Source: Hahellaceae bacterium
Lineage (GTDB): Bacteria > Pseudomonadota > Gammaproteobacteria > Pseudomonadales > Oleiphilaceae
Direction of reading: 5' to 3'
DNA length: 64,000 nucleotides
NCBI GenBank assembly: GCA_024234575.1
Contig: JACKOB010000002.1
Coordinates: 1,116,001 to 1,180,000, forward strand
Below are positions 43,480 to 51,514 of this stretch, piece by piece. The notes beneath the pieces were generated by a model. It made no database searches and was not told the DNA's origin. It was given only the letters and a program-made list of their open reading frames with translations. Both the position numbers and the translations under genes were made by a program. Within the stretch, counting starts at the first letter, position 1; every line of letters starts with the position of its first letter.

Positions 43480-44226
43480 TCAGACTAACAAGTCTCTAGG
43501 AATCAGCGGCTCTATCGGATCAACCTGTACGCCATGCATACGAGCTAAATTCGCTACAGCAACACCCCATACACACAACAGCTCATCCTCAGTGTCTTTG
43601 CACAAGCCTTTACCTGTGCACTGCCGTTTATGGCCGGCCACGACGTCAGATAATGCAGCGTTAGCCTGCGGAACATCCTTGTCAACGATTGCTTTCAACA
43701 TCTTTGCGTAGCCCGCAAAATCCTTATTTTCAGGATCTTTCGAGGCAACTTCCAATGCATCAAGCCATTGGCCTACAGAATCAACATCAGATAGAACAAT
43801 ATGCTTGAGCGCATAGCCAAAAGCTAAATCGAATGGTCTGTCATATTCACTTTCAATGCTCGAACGACCCCCCATTTTGGCAGCAATATCCTTTGCTGCT
43901 TGTACATCACCTGCAGCAAGAGCATCCATCAAGGATTTGTACGACATCATTGAAACATACGAAGGTGATATGTCCTCACCTGCCTCAAAGCGCTCAATTA
44001 AATTGCGCCGTAGAGTCGCCGCCTCCACTAAATTCTCTACAAAGGTACGTTTATCCTGATTAAGAACAAACTCAGAAACAGCCAAAAAGCGCAGAGTTCC
44101 AGCCAAAGAGTTGGACGCTGTCCCCGTTTTATCTCTAGCCGAATCTGCCTGATTCTTACGCAACTGAGTGAGGTGCTTTTTACGCATCTCACTCATCATT
44201 GGTAACCTGGTTTTCATATCCGTCAT
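43480..44226 (-). CDS. Immunity protein, Imm49-like
   Basis: 248 residues, soluble, mostly alpha-helical with repeated AA...A motifs (AGDVQAAKDIAAKMG, WLDALEVASKDPENK) and a C-terminal CVWGVAVANLARMHG segment, fitting the Imm49 type of immunity protein. It starts 9 bp downstream of the toxin tip of the RHS gene, the standard toxin-then-immunity order, and would neutralise that toxin in the cytoplasm. The family label is from pattern memory only. Confidence 0.6.
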   Translation of the reverse strand: MTDMKTRLPMMSEMRKKHLTQLRKNQADSARDKTGTASNSLAGTLRFLAVSEFVLNQDKRTFVENLVEAATLRRNLIERFEAGEDISPSYVSMMSYKSLMDALAAGDVQAAKDIAAKMGGRSSIESEYDRPFDLAFGYALKHIVLSDVDSVGQWLDALEVASKDPENKDFAGYAKMLKAIVDKDVPQANAALSDVVAGHKRQCTGKGLCKDTEDELLCVWGVAVANLARMHGVQVDPIEPLIPRDLLV

Positions 44227-44235
44227 AAATATACT

Positions 44236-44820
44236 CTATTGCGGTGCCTTCAATACACTCCAGCCATTAACGCCTTGAGGGTTCACTACGTTGATTTTCG
44301 GTCTGATCATAGACCTATTGAGGTCAAGGAAGAAGCCGTTTTCCATGATGCTAGGGTTTGAGCTGTTCATCATTTTCTGAATATTTGCATCTATCCATTC
44401 TGGACTCATCTGCCGACCCATATTCGAATTAGATAAAGATGCTTTACCCGTTGCAGTAAATTTCGATTCATTAATGATGATGTCGAGCGGATTTCCATCC
44501 GAGCCATACTTCACAAACACGCCATCAAAGCCATTGTTGCTCGGGAGACGTGCGTCAAGTTCCGAATAGCCAGCGCGTTGATAAACGAGGGAAGCTCTTG
44601 TTTCACCAAGCACACCTTTTTGCGCATTGGTCAAACCAGAAGTGTCAAGCTGTCGAAGTTCTGCTCTTGTCCTTACTAGATCAGACATTCCACTGTTTGG
44701 AACACCTCTTCCCCCCCTAAACCCAACAACCGCCTCGGCATCTCCGCCACTTGCGGCAGCTGCAGCAATCAATCCTCCATTTATACCCAAGTAGTAGGTG
44801 GCTACACCTACAGTAGCAGT
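44236..44820 (-). pseudogene. Toxic C-terminal tip of an RHS protein, cut off by IS66
   Basis: About 195 codons in the same frame as the RHS part at 47316-48653. Removing the IS and one TSD copy joins GTAT to VGVATYYLGINGG. The tip contains a short alanine-rich linker, then KGVLGETRASLVYQRAGY, FDGVFVKYG and DIIINESKF. These give E, D and E-x-K, which suggests a PD-(D/E)XK nuclease toxin. Since the fusion to the RHS cage is broken, it can no longer be delivered, though the frame itself is intact. The immunity gene follows. Confidence 0.75.
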
Positions 44821-44903
44821 GTAAGCGCTCTTAAATCAGCACCTTTAAATCTCCCAACGGCTACTTGAAAATTTCTCCTAACCACACACGCAGGAGAAAA
44901 ATC

Positions 44904-45233
44904 ATGGAAACCAGCCAACTTGATGAATTAAACACTTATTGGATGCAGCAGGTTAACGCCTGGAAAGCATCCGGACTGCCCCAAACTACTTTTTGCAAAA
45001 AACATGACCTCATTTACCATCGCTTCATCTATTGGAAATTGAAGTTCGAAGGTATCCCTCAACCATCTCCGTCCGTCACCCAAGGTAGCGAGTTCGTTAA
45101 AGTGCTCTCCAGACCCTTTGGTTTTCAGCAAGCGTCAGGCCTAACACTTAATTTCCCGAATGGGATGACACTTGACGGCCTCTCGGACACTAATCTTGAT
45201 TTGGCGTGCCAGCTCATCAAGCAGTTATCATGA
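44904..45233 (+). CDS. tnpA: IS66 TnpA accessory protein
   Basis: 109 residues from ATG 44904 after CAGGAG. It begins METSQLDELNTYWMQQVNAW, then LPQTTFCKKHDLIYHRF and FIYWKLKF, a small HTH protein of the IS66 OrfA type (transposase_8 class). Its stop overlaps the tnpB start (ATGA). Needed with TnpB and TnpC for IS66 transposition in family members that were studied; exact role unclear. Confidence 0.85.
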   Translation: METSQLDELNTYWMQQVNAWKASGLPQTTFCKKHDLIYHRFIYWKLKFEGIPQPSPSVTQGSEFVKVLSRPFGFQQASGLTLNFPNGMTLDGLSDTNLDLACQLIKQLS

Positions 45234-45595
45234 CAAGCTACTTTCGCCCTAGTTACGATATGCCCGCCATTTTTCTGTATCGCGATCCCGTTGATTTCCG
45301 GAAAAGCATACGAGGGCTTTCAGCACTTGTCGAACAGGAGTTGGCGCATAATCCATTTGACGGTGCGCTTTATGCATTTACCAACCGGCAGCGCAATAAA
45401 ATCAAATGCCTTTTCTGGGAGAATAATGGTTTTGTGCTCTATTACAAATCCCTTGCTGAAGAAAAATTTCGTTGGCCTCGCCATGGTGAAGAAGTCATTT
45501 CTCTTTCCGGTCAACAGATTAACTGGTTGCTTGACGGCTATGACATTAGCCTGATGAAAGGGCATAAAAAACTGCATTATGAATCAGTATTTTAG
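45230..45595 (+). CDS. tnpB: IS66 TnpB (IS66 Orf2-like)
   Basis: 121 residues from ATG 45230, overlapping the tnpA stop. It has the family core FLYRDPVDFRKSIRGLSALV, GALYAFTNRQRNKIKCLFWE and GFVLYYKSLAEEKFRWP. Length and motifs are normal for the IS66 Orf2/TnpB family. The frame upstream to 45206 is probably untranslated in this frame. Confidence 0.9.
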   Translation: MTSYFRPSYDMPAIFLYRDPVDFRKSIRGLSALVEQELAHNPFDGALYAFTNRQRNKIKCLFWENNGFVLYYKSLAEEKFRWPRHGEEVISLSGQQINWLLDGYDISLMKGHKKLHYESVF

Positions 45596-45630
45596 CGTCA
45601 TTTTATCGCTACTATGGTATAATTCGCGCC

Positions 45631-47286
45631 ATGAAAAAGGCGACAAAAACTCAGCAAAATCAAAGTAATGAAGCGGCTCTCAGTATAGAAGAGTTGCTTG
45701 CTTTGTTAGCCGAAAAGAATCAAAAAATTGAAGAGCAAGATCGCCAACTCGAAGAAAAAGACACCCTCCTCAACGCCCAGCAAAAACACCTGGGCGACAA
45801 AGAAAAACTCATCAACAAGCAGCAAAAGACTATCCAGCTAATGGAAGAACAATTGCGTCTGGCCACCTTGAGAAAGTTTGCTGCCAGTAGTGAAAAGATG
45901 CCCTGGCAAGGGGACTTCTTTGATGAGGTGGAGTTAGAGCAGGCATTGGTGGAATTAGAAGAAGATGTACCCGAAGAAGACCGGGTGATTCCACGTAAGA
46001 AAAAGCGAAACCGTGGCTTTTCCGACAAACTCCCCCGCGAGCAGATCTTTCTGCGCCTGTCCGATGAAGACAAATCGGACGCTGTAAAAACCTTCTTCAC
46101 TAAAGTGAAAGAAGAGCTGGAGTTTATTCCTGCACAATTGAAGGTGCTCGAATTCTGGCAGGAAAAAGCCGTTTTTGTGAATGATGATGAGGAGACCATC
46201 GTCGCAGCACAGCGACCAACTCACCCATTGGGGAAGTGTTTTGCTACCCCGTCTTTACTCGCTCACATTGTAACTGCCAAGTATGCCGATGGCTTACCAC
46301 TGTATCGCACTGAAAACATCTTAAAACGGTATGGTGCCGATGTGAGTCGTACCAATATGGCTAACTGGGTAATACGTCTAGAGAATGTATTCAAGCCGTT
46401 GATCAACCTGATGCGAGAAGTCCAGCTTGAAAGCGATTACCTGCAAGCAGATGAAAGCCGAATACAAGTACTGAAAGAAAGCGGGAAACCCGCCACCTCT
46501 GATAAGTGGATGTGGGTGGTCAGAGGTGGGCCACCCGATACCCCGGTAGTGTTATTTGAATATGATGCATCGCGTTCCGGTGACGTACCCGTTCGCCTGT
46601 TGGAAGGGTTTTGTGGTGTTCTGCAAACAGATGGTTATGCAGGCTACAACAAAGTGTGCGAAGAAAATGACATCATCCGCATAGGTTGCTGGGACCATTG
46701 CCGGAGAAAATTTGTTGAAGCGGTTCGTGCAGCGCCCACAAAAAAGAAAGGCGCTAAACGAAGCAAGGCAGAACAGGCCGTGTCACAAATACGAAAGCTT
46801 TATGCCGTTGAGAAATCCATAAAAGAGCTGGATATATCAGAAAAAAAGCGCATCCGGCAGGAAAAGAGTTTGCCCTTGCTTGAAGAGTTCAAACTTTGGC
46901 TGGAGCAAAACAAAGGCAAAGTGCTAAAAGACAGCCAGACATATACCGCCATCAATTACTGCCTGAATCAATGGGATTATCTAACTGCTTATTGTGAAGA
47001 TGGTCGTCTTAATATCAGCAATGCATTGGCGGAAAATGCCATCAGACCTTTTGCCGTAGGAAGAAGAGCCTGGCTTTTTGCCGATACGCCTAAAGGGGCT
47101 TGCGCAAGTGCTACCTGTTACAGTCTTGTAGAAACAGCAAAAGCGAACGGGCTAGAACCGTTTGCATACATTCGACACATCTTATTGAATATCGCCGATG
47201 CAGATACAGTAGAGAAACTGGAAGCACTGCTGCCTTGGAATGCCGAATTGGAGCCTTTTTTAAAAAATGTGCCTCAGTATGGTTAG
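45631..47286 (+). CDS. tnpC: IS66 transposase TnpC (DDE)
   Basis: 551 residues. An N-terminal coiled coil (ELLALLAEKNQKIEEQDRQ) is followed by a small zinc-finger-like/linker region. The DDE domain has YLQADESRIQV (first D), GVLQTDGYAGY (second D) and NALAENAIRPFAVGRRAW (E). All catalytic residues are present and the C-terminal IS66_C tail is complete, so the enzyme should be active. Confidence 0.93.
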   Translation: MKKATKTQQNQSNEAALSIEELLALLAEKNQKIEEQDRQLEEKDTLLNAQQKHLGDKEKLINKQQKTIQLMEEQLRLATLRKFAASSEKMPWQGDFFDEVELEQALVELEEDVPEEDRVIPRKKKRNRGFSDKLPREQIFLRLSDEDKSDAVKTFFTKVKEELEFIPAQLKVLEFWQEKAVFVNDDEETIVAAQRPTHPLGKCFATPSLLAHIVTAKYADGLPLYRTENILKRYGADVSRTNMANWVIRLENVFKPLINLMREVQLESDYLQADESRIQVLKESGKPATSDKWMWVVRGGPPDTPVVLFEYDASRSGDVPVRLLEGFCGVLQTDGYAGYNKVCEENDIIRIGCWDHCRRKFVEAVRAAPTKKKGAKRSKAEQAVSQIRKLYAVEKSIKELDISEKKRIRQEKSLPLLEEFKLWLEQNKGKVLKDSQTYTAINYCLNQWDYLTAYCEDGRLNISNALAENAIRPFAVGRRAWLFADTPKGACASATCYSLVETAKANGLEPFAYIRHILLNIADADTVEKLEALLPWNAELEPFLKNVPQYG

Positions 47287-47315
47287 GGGGAGTAGGCGGA
47301 TTTATTGGCGCTTAC

Positions 47316-48653
47316 GTAGCAGTGCCTAAAGCGACAGCTCCAGCCGTCTTTATTGCAGTATTCTGCAAGTGTGAATCTACTTCGCGTGAGCTGTTTATAA
47401 ACGAAGGTTGTGTTCCATGGCAAATGCCCTCACACACTTTTTGCTGTATCTGAGCAACACCTTCATAGTCTACGCTTACACGAGGTACGATGGTCCCTTG
47501 GTAAGAAGTTGTATATAAGTCTACATAGCTAAAACCGGCATTTCTATCAACCTGTGCTTGCGCCTGCTCTAAGTTCCAGGTGGGACTCAAACCCCAATCT
47601 GCCGTATCAATATATGAACCCGCATACCCACTAGGATCCACCATACTAAGCGGGTTATTCCAAACATAACTATACCGATTATAACTCTGACTAAAATGCG
47701 GCGCCTGAATCAACGGATCCGGCGTCAAGAACCGCCCAATAACAGGATCATACACCCGCCCGTTCATATGAATGAGACCAAAATCATCCAGGTGCTCGTG
47801 CCCGGTGAAGCCACGGCTGGTGAAATCAAAATCCATATCGGCAATCAGGCTTTCAAAGGTCGCATTCGGGTCTTGCCACTGATCCTGTCGGCGAGCACCG
47901 AAGGGATCGAAGGCCATGCGCTCTATTTCTTTACCGGATAGATCACTGATCATATCGGTCGAGCCCAAGGCATCGTTATGCATAAACTGCAAGGTGTTTT
48001 TACCAAAGCCACCGATGTAAGGCTTACTATTGATGTGCAGCATCAACCCGTTGACGTAACTCTTACGTTTGACAACGTTTTTGCCGAAATCAACGATTTC
48101 TTCATAGGCACCGCCAGCAAGGTAGTAAGTCTTTTGCACTAGGGTGTTGTTAATGAATTTTTCCTGGTAAAAACGATTGCCATCCGGGCCATATTTAAAG
48201 TGGATTTCTGCATTGCCCTGGCTAATGGTGACGGGTTTACCAATGCTGTTATAGGTAAGGGTGCGATTGCCATCGGATCTCATATTGCCGTTGGCATCAT
48301 AGGTAAACGATGTAGTCTGCCCATTCAGAACAATGGAAGACACCGCGTGTGGTCGGCCATTTTCATACTTGTATCCATTGGTATCCGACACGCCAGTTTT
48401 AAATGTAATGTTTCCTAGCTTATCGTATTGGTAGTTTAGAATACGGGTACCGGTGGACAATCCGGAGGTGGCCGCCTGGGTGAGTCGGTTCAAATTATCG
48501 TAAGAAAAACCTTCGGTGAGATTTAAACCACGGACTTCGCTGGTTCGTTTGTAAACATTGCCCAGGTTGTCGTAGGTGTAGGTTAAGTTTTGCAGAGTCT
48601 GGCTTTTATTGAGCGTTTCAATTTTTTCCAAAAAGCCAGTAGCAAAACAAAAT
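47316..48653 (-). pseudogene. RHS repeat protein, middle part (5' end lost, 3' end split by IS66)
   Basis: Contains classic RHS/YD repeats (YTYDNLGNVYKRT, FSYDNLNRLTQA, YQYDKLGNITFKTG, FTYDANGNMRSDGNRTLTYN) and the RHS core motif GFTGHEHLDDFGLIHMNGRVYDPVIGRFLTPDP that ends the shell before the toxin. The frame runs to the IS66 duplication and continues at 44820. At the 5' side it stops at a MITE-like element (48654-48766). There is no start codon worth the name, and a full RHS would need over 1000 further residues upstream. Orphan remnant, not expected to be expressed. Confidence 0.85.
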
Positions 48654-48766
48654 GGGGTCGTAATGAATATTCTTTGACCACCCCAAATACCCCCTAGCGC
48701 CCTTAAGTAAGCGCCATTCCAATACGCTCTATTGTGAATTGGTTATTTAAAAATCAATACGACCCC
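48654..48766 (+). repeat. MITE-like repeat, complete (copy C, 113 bp)
   Basis: Starts GGGGTCGTAATGAATATTC and ends AAATCAATACGACCCC. It aligns over its whole length with copy B at 41465-41576, with about ten differences by eye. It forms the boundary between the RHS remnant and the ordinary chromosome. Confidence 0.75.
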
Positions 48767-48788
48767 GTTTCGTTCTGGATGGCTACAA

Positions 48789-49742
48789 TCACCACCGTGC
48801 TTTGGTGCCTCTTACATCGATATGTACAAATGGACCGTGGGCACTGTTGGCCTTATAAAGCCCTAAGCCGCCTATAAACAGTTGGTAATCTGCGGCAGAG
48901 AACCTGCTATCTATTAAATTAGCGAGATATTTGGAATCTTCGAAGTTTATTTTGCCATCGCCATTTAAGTCATCCATATTGTTGTCTTTTGGGTTTTCAT
49001 CGATGAATATATCGGCAGCACCACCCCATTGATGGCGAGAGTACAGTTTGTTTTTGATAGCAGCGTTATAGTAGGGGGTTCTAAAGCCACTCATAATGTG
49101 GAAGCCGTCCGTGCGGATGCCGTGGGCATTGACAAGGTCGGTGACGTATTCAAGTTTTCTCAGCAGTCTTGTTTGCAGAACCAGGTATTTTGGGTATTTG
49201 CCGCCTTGTTTGGAGAGAAACTGCCCCAGCTTGTAATGGGGGGATACAGGAAGGTTAAAGTTTTTGTCGGTGACTTCAATAAACCCTGTCGGGGGATCAT
49301 AAATTGCTTGCCCTTTATACCGTTCTTTGGGGTACTGGCCTATTCGATAACCGTTAAGAACGCCTTTTTTTACTTCGGTGGCGGGCCGCATCACGAATAT
49401 TCTGACTGTGCTGCCAGGGTCTTCTGTGCTGGGTTTGATAATCAGGTCATAGTGTCCTGTTTTCGTTGGGGCAATGTATTCGAAAGAGCTGACTTTGGCT
49501 GGTGTTGTTTTGTGTCCAGTCACGGTAAAGGTTATGGGTGATTTCTGTTTTTCTACCGTAATAGCGAGCTTTTGCGCTGGTAACACGAAAAAGCTCATCA
49601 AGTCTCTTTGAGACTGTAAAGCGCCAACTTTTATTGTGTAACTGATGCCGCCAGATTGATAGGCGGGAAGTGCTACATTTTCGGCTGTGGCCGGCGATGT
49701 CGATAAGCCGAGCAGCAAAAAGACGCAAACAATCCTAAACAT
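48789..49742 (-). CDS. Secreted M15-type (YcbK/DUF882-like) murein peptidase
   Basis: 317 residues from ATG 49742, which begins MFRIVCVFLLLGLSTSPATA, a clear signal peptide; longer upstream starts would bury it. The C-terminal half has M15/VanY-like zinc peptidase motifs: FHIMSGFRTPYYN, SRHQWGGAADIFID (H and D ligands) and FVHIDVRGTKARW (final H). An inserted EF-hand-like stretch, DLNGDGKINFED, lies in between, which may bind calcium. The N-terminal half is beta-rich. It probably trims peptidoglycan crosslinks, together with the L,D-transpeptidase gene immediately upstream (13 bp gap). Confidence 0.85.
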   Translation of the reverse strand: MFRIVCVFLLLGLSTSPATAENVALPAYQSGGISYTIKVGALQSQRDLMSFFVLPAQKLAITVEKQKSPITFTVTGHKTTPAKVSSFEYIAPTKTGHYDLIIKPSTEDPGSTVRIFVMRPATEVKKGVLNGYRIGQYPKERYKGQAIYDPPTGFIEVTDKNFNLPVSPHYKLGQFLSKQGGKYPKYLVLQTRLLRKLEYVTDLVNAHGIRTDGFHIMSGFRTPYYNAAIKNKLYSRHQWGGAADIFIDENPKDNNMDDLNGDGKINFEDSKYLANLIDSRFSAADYQLFIGGLGLYKANSAHGPFVHIDVRGTKARW

Positions 49743-49755
49743 TCTTTTGCCATCC

Positions 49756-51405
49756 CTATTTCTTTGATTGGTCGAGACTCTGCGGATTTGCCATTGCATT
49801 GAGCGCATTTAATACAGTCTCATCACGCTCGTAAATATCCTTCCGATAAATAATTGCACCATCTGGCCCCAGTAAGGCGGTTTTGTATAAAAGGTACACA
49901 GGCAGTGATTGTTCCAGTGATACGGTGGTTTCAATATTGCTGGCCAGAACGGTATCCAAACGTTGCGATGGCCATTTGCTGTTTTGCGAAAAAAGCGCGT
50001 AGAGCAACTCTAAGGGCTTCTCCAGCCGGATACAGCCAGAGCTGAACGAGAGCTCTTGCTTGGAAAAAAGCGCATGGTTGTTGGTATCGTGCATGTACAC
50101 ATCGAACTCATTGGGAAACATAAACTTCACTTTTCCCAGAGGGTTGGCTGTTCCTGGCGGTTGCCGAAAGCGATAGGGGAAGTTTTTCGCTGACACTTTC
50201 TGCCAGTCAATGGCGTGGGGGTCTAATTCCACCTGATCTTTCCCCCAGCCTTTGTAAACCTTCATGCCAGTGGTGGAAAAATAATTAGGGTCGTTTTTTA
50301 TTTTTGGTAGCAGGTCTTTCGTGGCAATAGTATGAGTTGGATCCCAGCTGGGATTGAGGACAACATAGCGCATACGTTGGTTAAATATAGGTGTTTTACG
50401 ATACGACTTGCCAACGATCACGCGCATTGACAAGCGAATATTGTTGTCCTCCCAATACTGCATCTGGTAACCGGCGATATCTACCAGAATATAGCGATCA
50501 CCGAAGTGCTCGGGTAACCAGCGCAGCCTTTCCAGGTTCACTTTAATCACATCCGCATTACCATGGATTGCATTTTCCAGGGCTTTAGCCGTGTCTGGCC
50601 CAACGATTCCATCTGCTTCGAGCTTGGCGTTAGCCTGGAATCGACGCACTGCCGATTCAATGTTTGCTGAAAAAACGGTGGTCTCTTCCGGCTTCTTCAA
50701 ATAACCCAGGCGATATAACTTATCAGCTAAAATCGCCACCTCTGGATGATTAACACGTTGTTTAAGTTTGGTGGTGATGCGGTAGTCGGTTGGCCCGGAC
50801 TCGTTCAGGCGCTTGAGTTCTGCTTTCAGTGCGCTGTATTCAGGATGATCTGGCTCGCTGGCTCGCAGCAAGCTTGCTATGGTGTCGGCCGTGGGCATGG
50901 ATTCGAGATTTTCGACAGTGGGTACCTGACGTCCTTTGATAAACCATTCTGGGTGTACGAGCAAAGGGTTGAGTCTGCCATTTCTGTTGTGTGCTAAGTA
51001 TTGTATAAATGCATCAGTCAGGAGTATTTCCAGATCGTTTCGTAATCCCTGATTGGCTTCTTGTGGTGCGGTTAACAACCTATCTAAGCAGTTAACATGA
51101 TAATCCAGTGGATTCAGCCCTAGCTCGTCTGCTGCCTTTAAGAACATGAGCAGTGTATTACCGGTGCTGTTAAGCCCACCTTCTTGTGCTGTAAATGCTG
51201 GCTCGTAAACCCAGTGTTCAATTTGTTTTCGAGTGCTGACAGGGTCTAAAATTTGGCAGGAAGACACATAAACCTGAAGAGCAGATTCTGTCGAGAGGGC
51301 TGAGACTTGTGGCCACTGCTCTAATCTAAGCCGCAATGATTCGTTGGTGGAATAGGCGTTTGCGCTAAGTACCAGCACGCACAATAGCAATAAATTTCTA
51401 AGCAC
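49756..51405 (-). CDS. Murein L,D-transpeptidase, YcbB/LdtD type
   Basis: 549 residues. The N-terminal hydrophobic leader (LLLLCVLVLSANA) is a signal peptide or anchor. A peptidoglycan-binding domain follows (AVRRFQANAKLEADGIVGPDTAKAL). The YkuD catalytic domain has MHDTNNHALF and SFSSGCIRLEKPLELL, with the catalytic His and Cys. The scaffold (insertion between halves of the YkuD domain) matches LdtD. It makes 3-3 crosslinks in the periplasm. Operon with the M15 peptidase behind it. Confidence 0.92.
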   Translation of the reverse strand: MLRNLLLLCVLVLSANAYSTNESLRLRLEQWPQVSALSTESALQVYVSSCQILDPVSTRKQIEHWVYEPAFTAQEGGLNSTGNTLLMFLKAADELGLNPLDYHVNCLDRLLTAPQEANQGLRNDLEILLTDAFIQYLAHNRNGRLNPLLVHPEWFIKGRQVPTVENLESMPTADTIASLLRASEPDHPEYSALKAELKRLNESGPTDYRITTKLKQRVNHPEVAILADKLYRLGYLKKPEETTVFSANIESAVRRFQANAKLEADGIVGPDTAKALENAIHGNADVIKVNLERLRWLPEHFGDRYILVDIAGYQMQYWEDNNIRLSMRVIVGKSYRKTPIFNQRMRYVVLNPSWDPTHTIATKDLLPKIKNDPNYFSTTGMKVYKGWGKDQVELDPHAIDWQKVSAKNFPYRFRQPPGTANPLGKVKFMFPNEFDVYMHDTNNHALFSKQELSFSSGCIRLEKPLELLYALFSQNSKWPSQRLDTVLASNIETTVSLEQSLPVYLLYKTALLGPDGAIIYRKDIYERDETVLNALNAMANPQSLDQSKK

Positions 51406-51514
51406 TGCGGACGATTCTCCGATAGACCAAAACTATCAAGTATAGATGACAAGCCGCATCATCGACACTTTTGGGTCAATTAAAGAAACATCGAAAAGCT
51501 CGGGTCTTGCGTTA

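Larger units (their letters stand above)
44821..47315 (+). mobile_element. IS66-family insertion sequence (2495 bp)
   Basis: The ends are GTAAGCGCTCTTAAATC and, inverted, GTAAGCGCCAATAAATC, the IS66 signature GTAAGCG. An 8-bp duplication GTAGCAGT flanks it at 44813-44820 and 47316-47323, the size IS66 makes. It contains the three IS66 genes in order with coupled stops and starts, all intact, so it may be mobile. It interrupts the RHS gene. Confidence 0.95.

Noticed and set aside
49029..49541. 170-codon plus-strand frame opposite the M15 peptidase gene
   Set aside because: The minus-strand frame has a signal peptide and catalytic motifs; this one has none.
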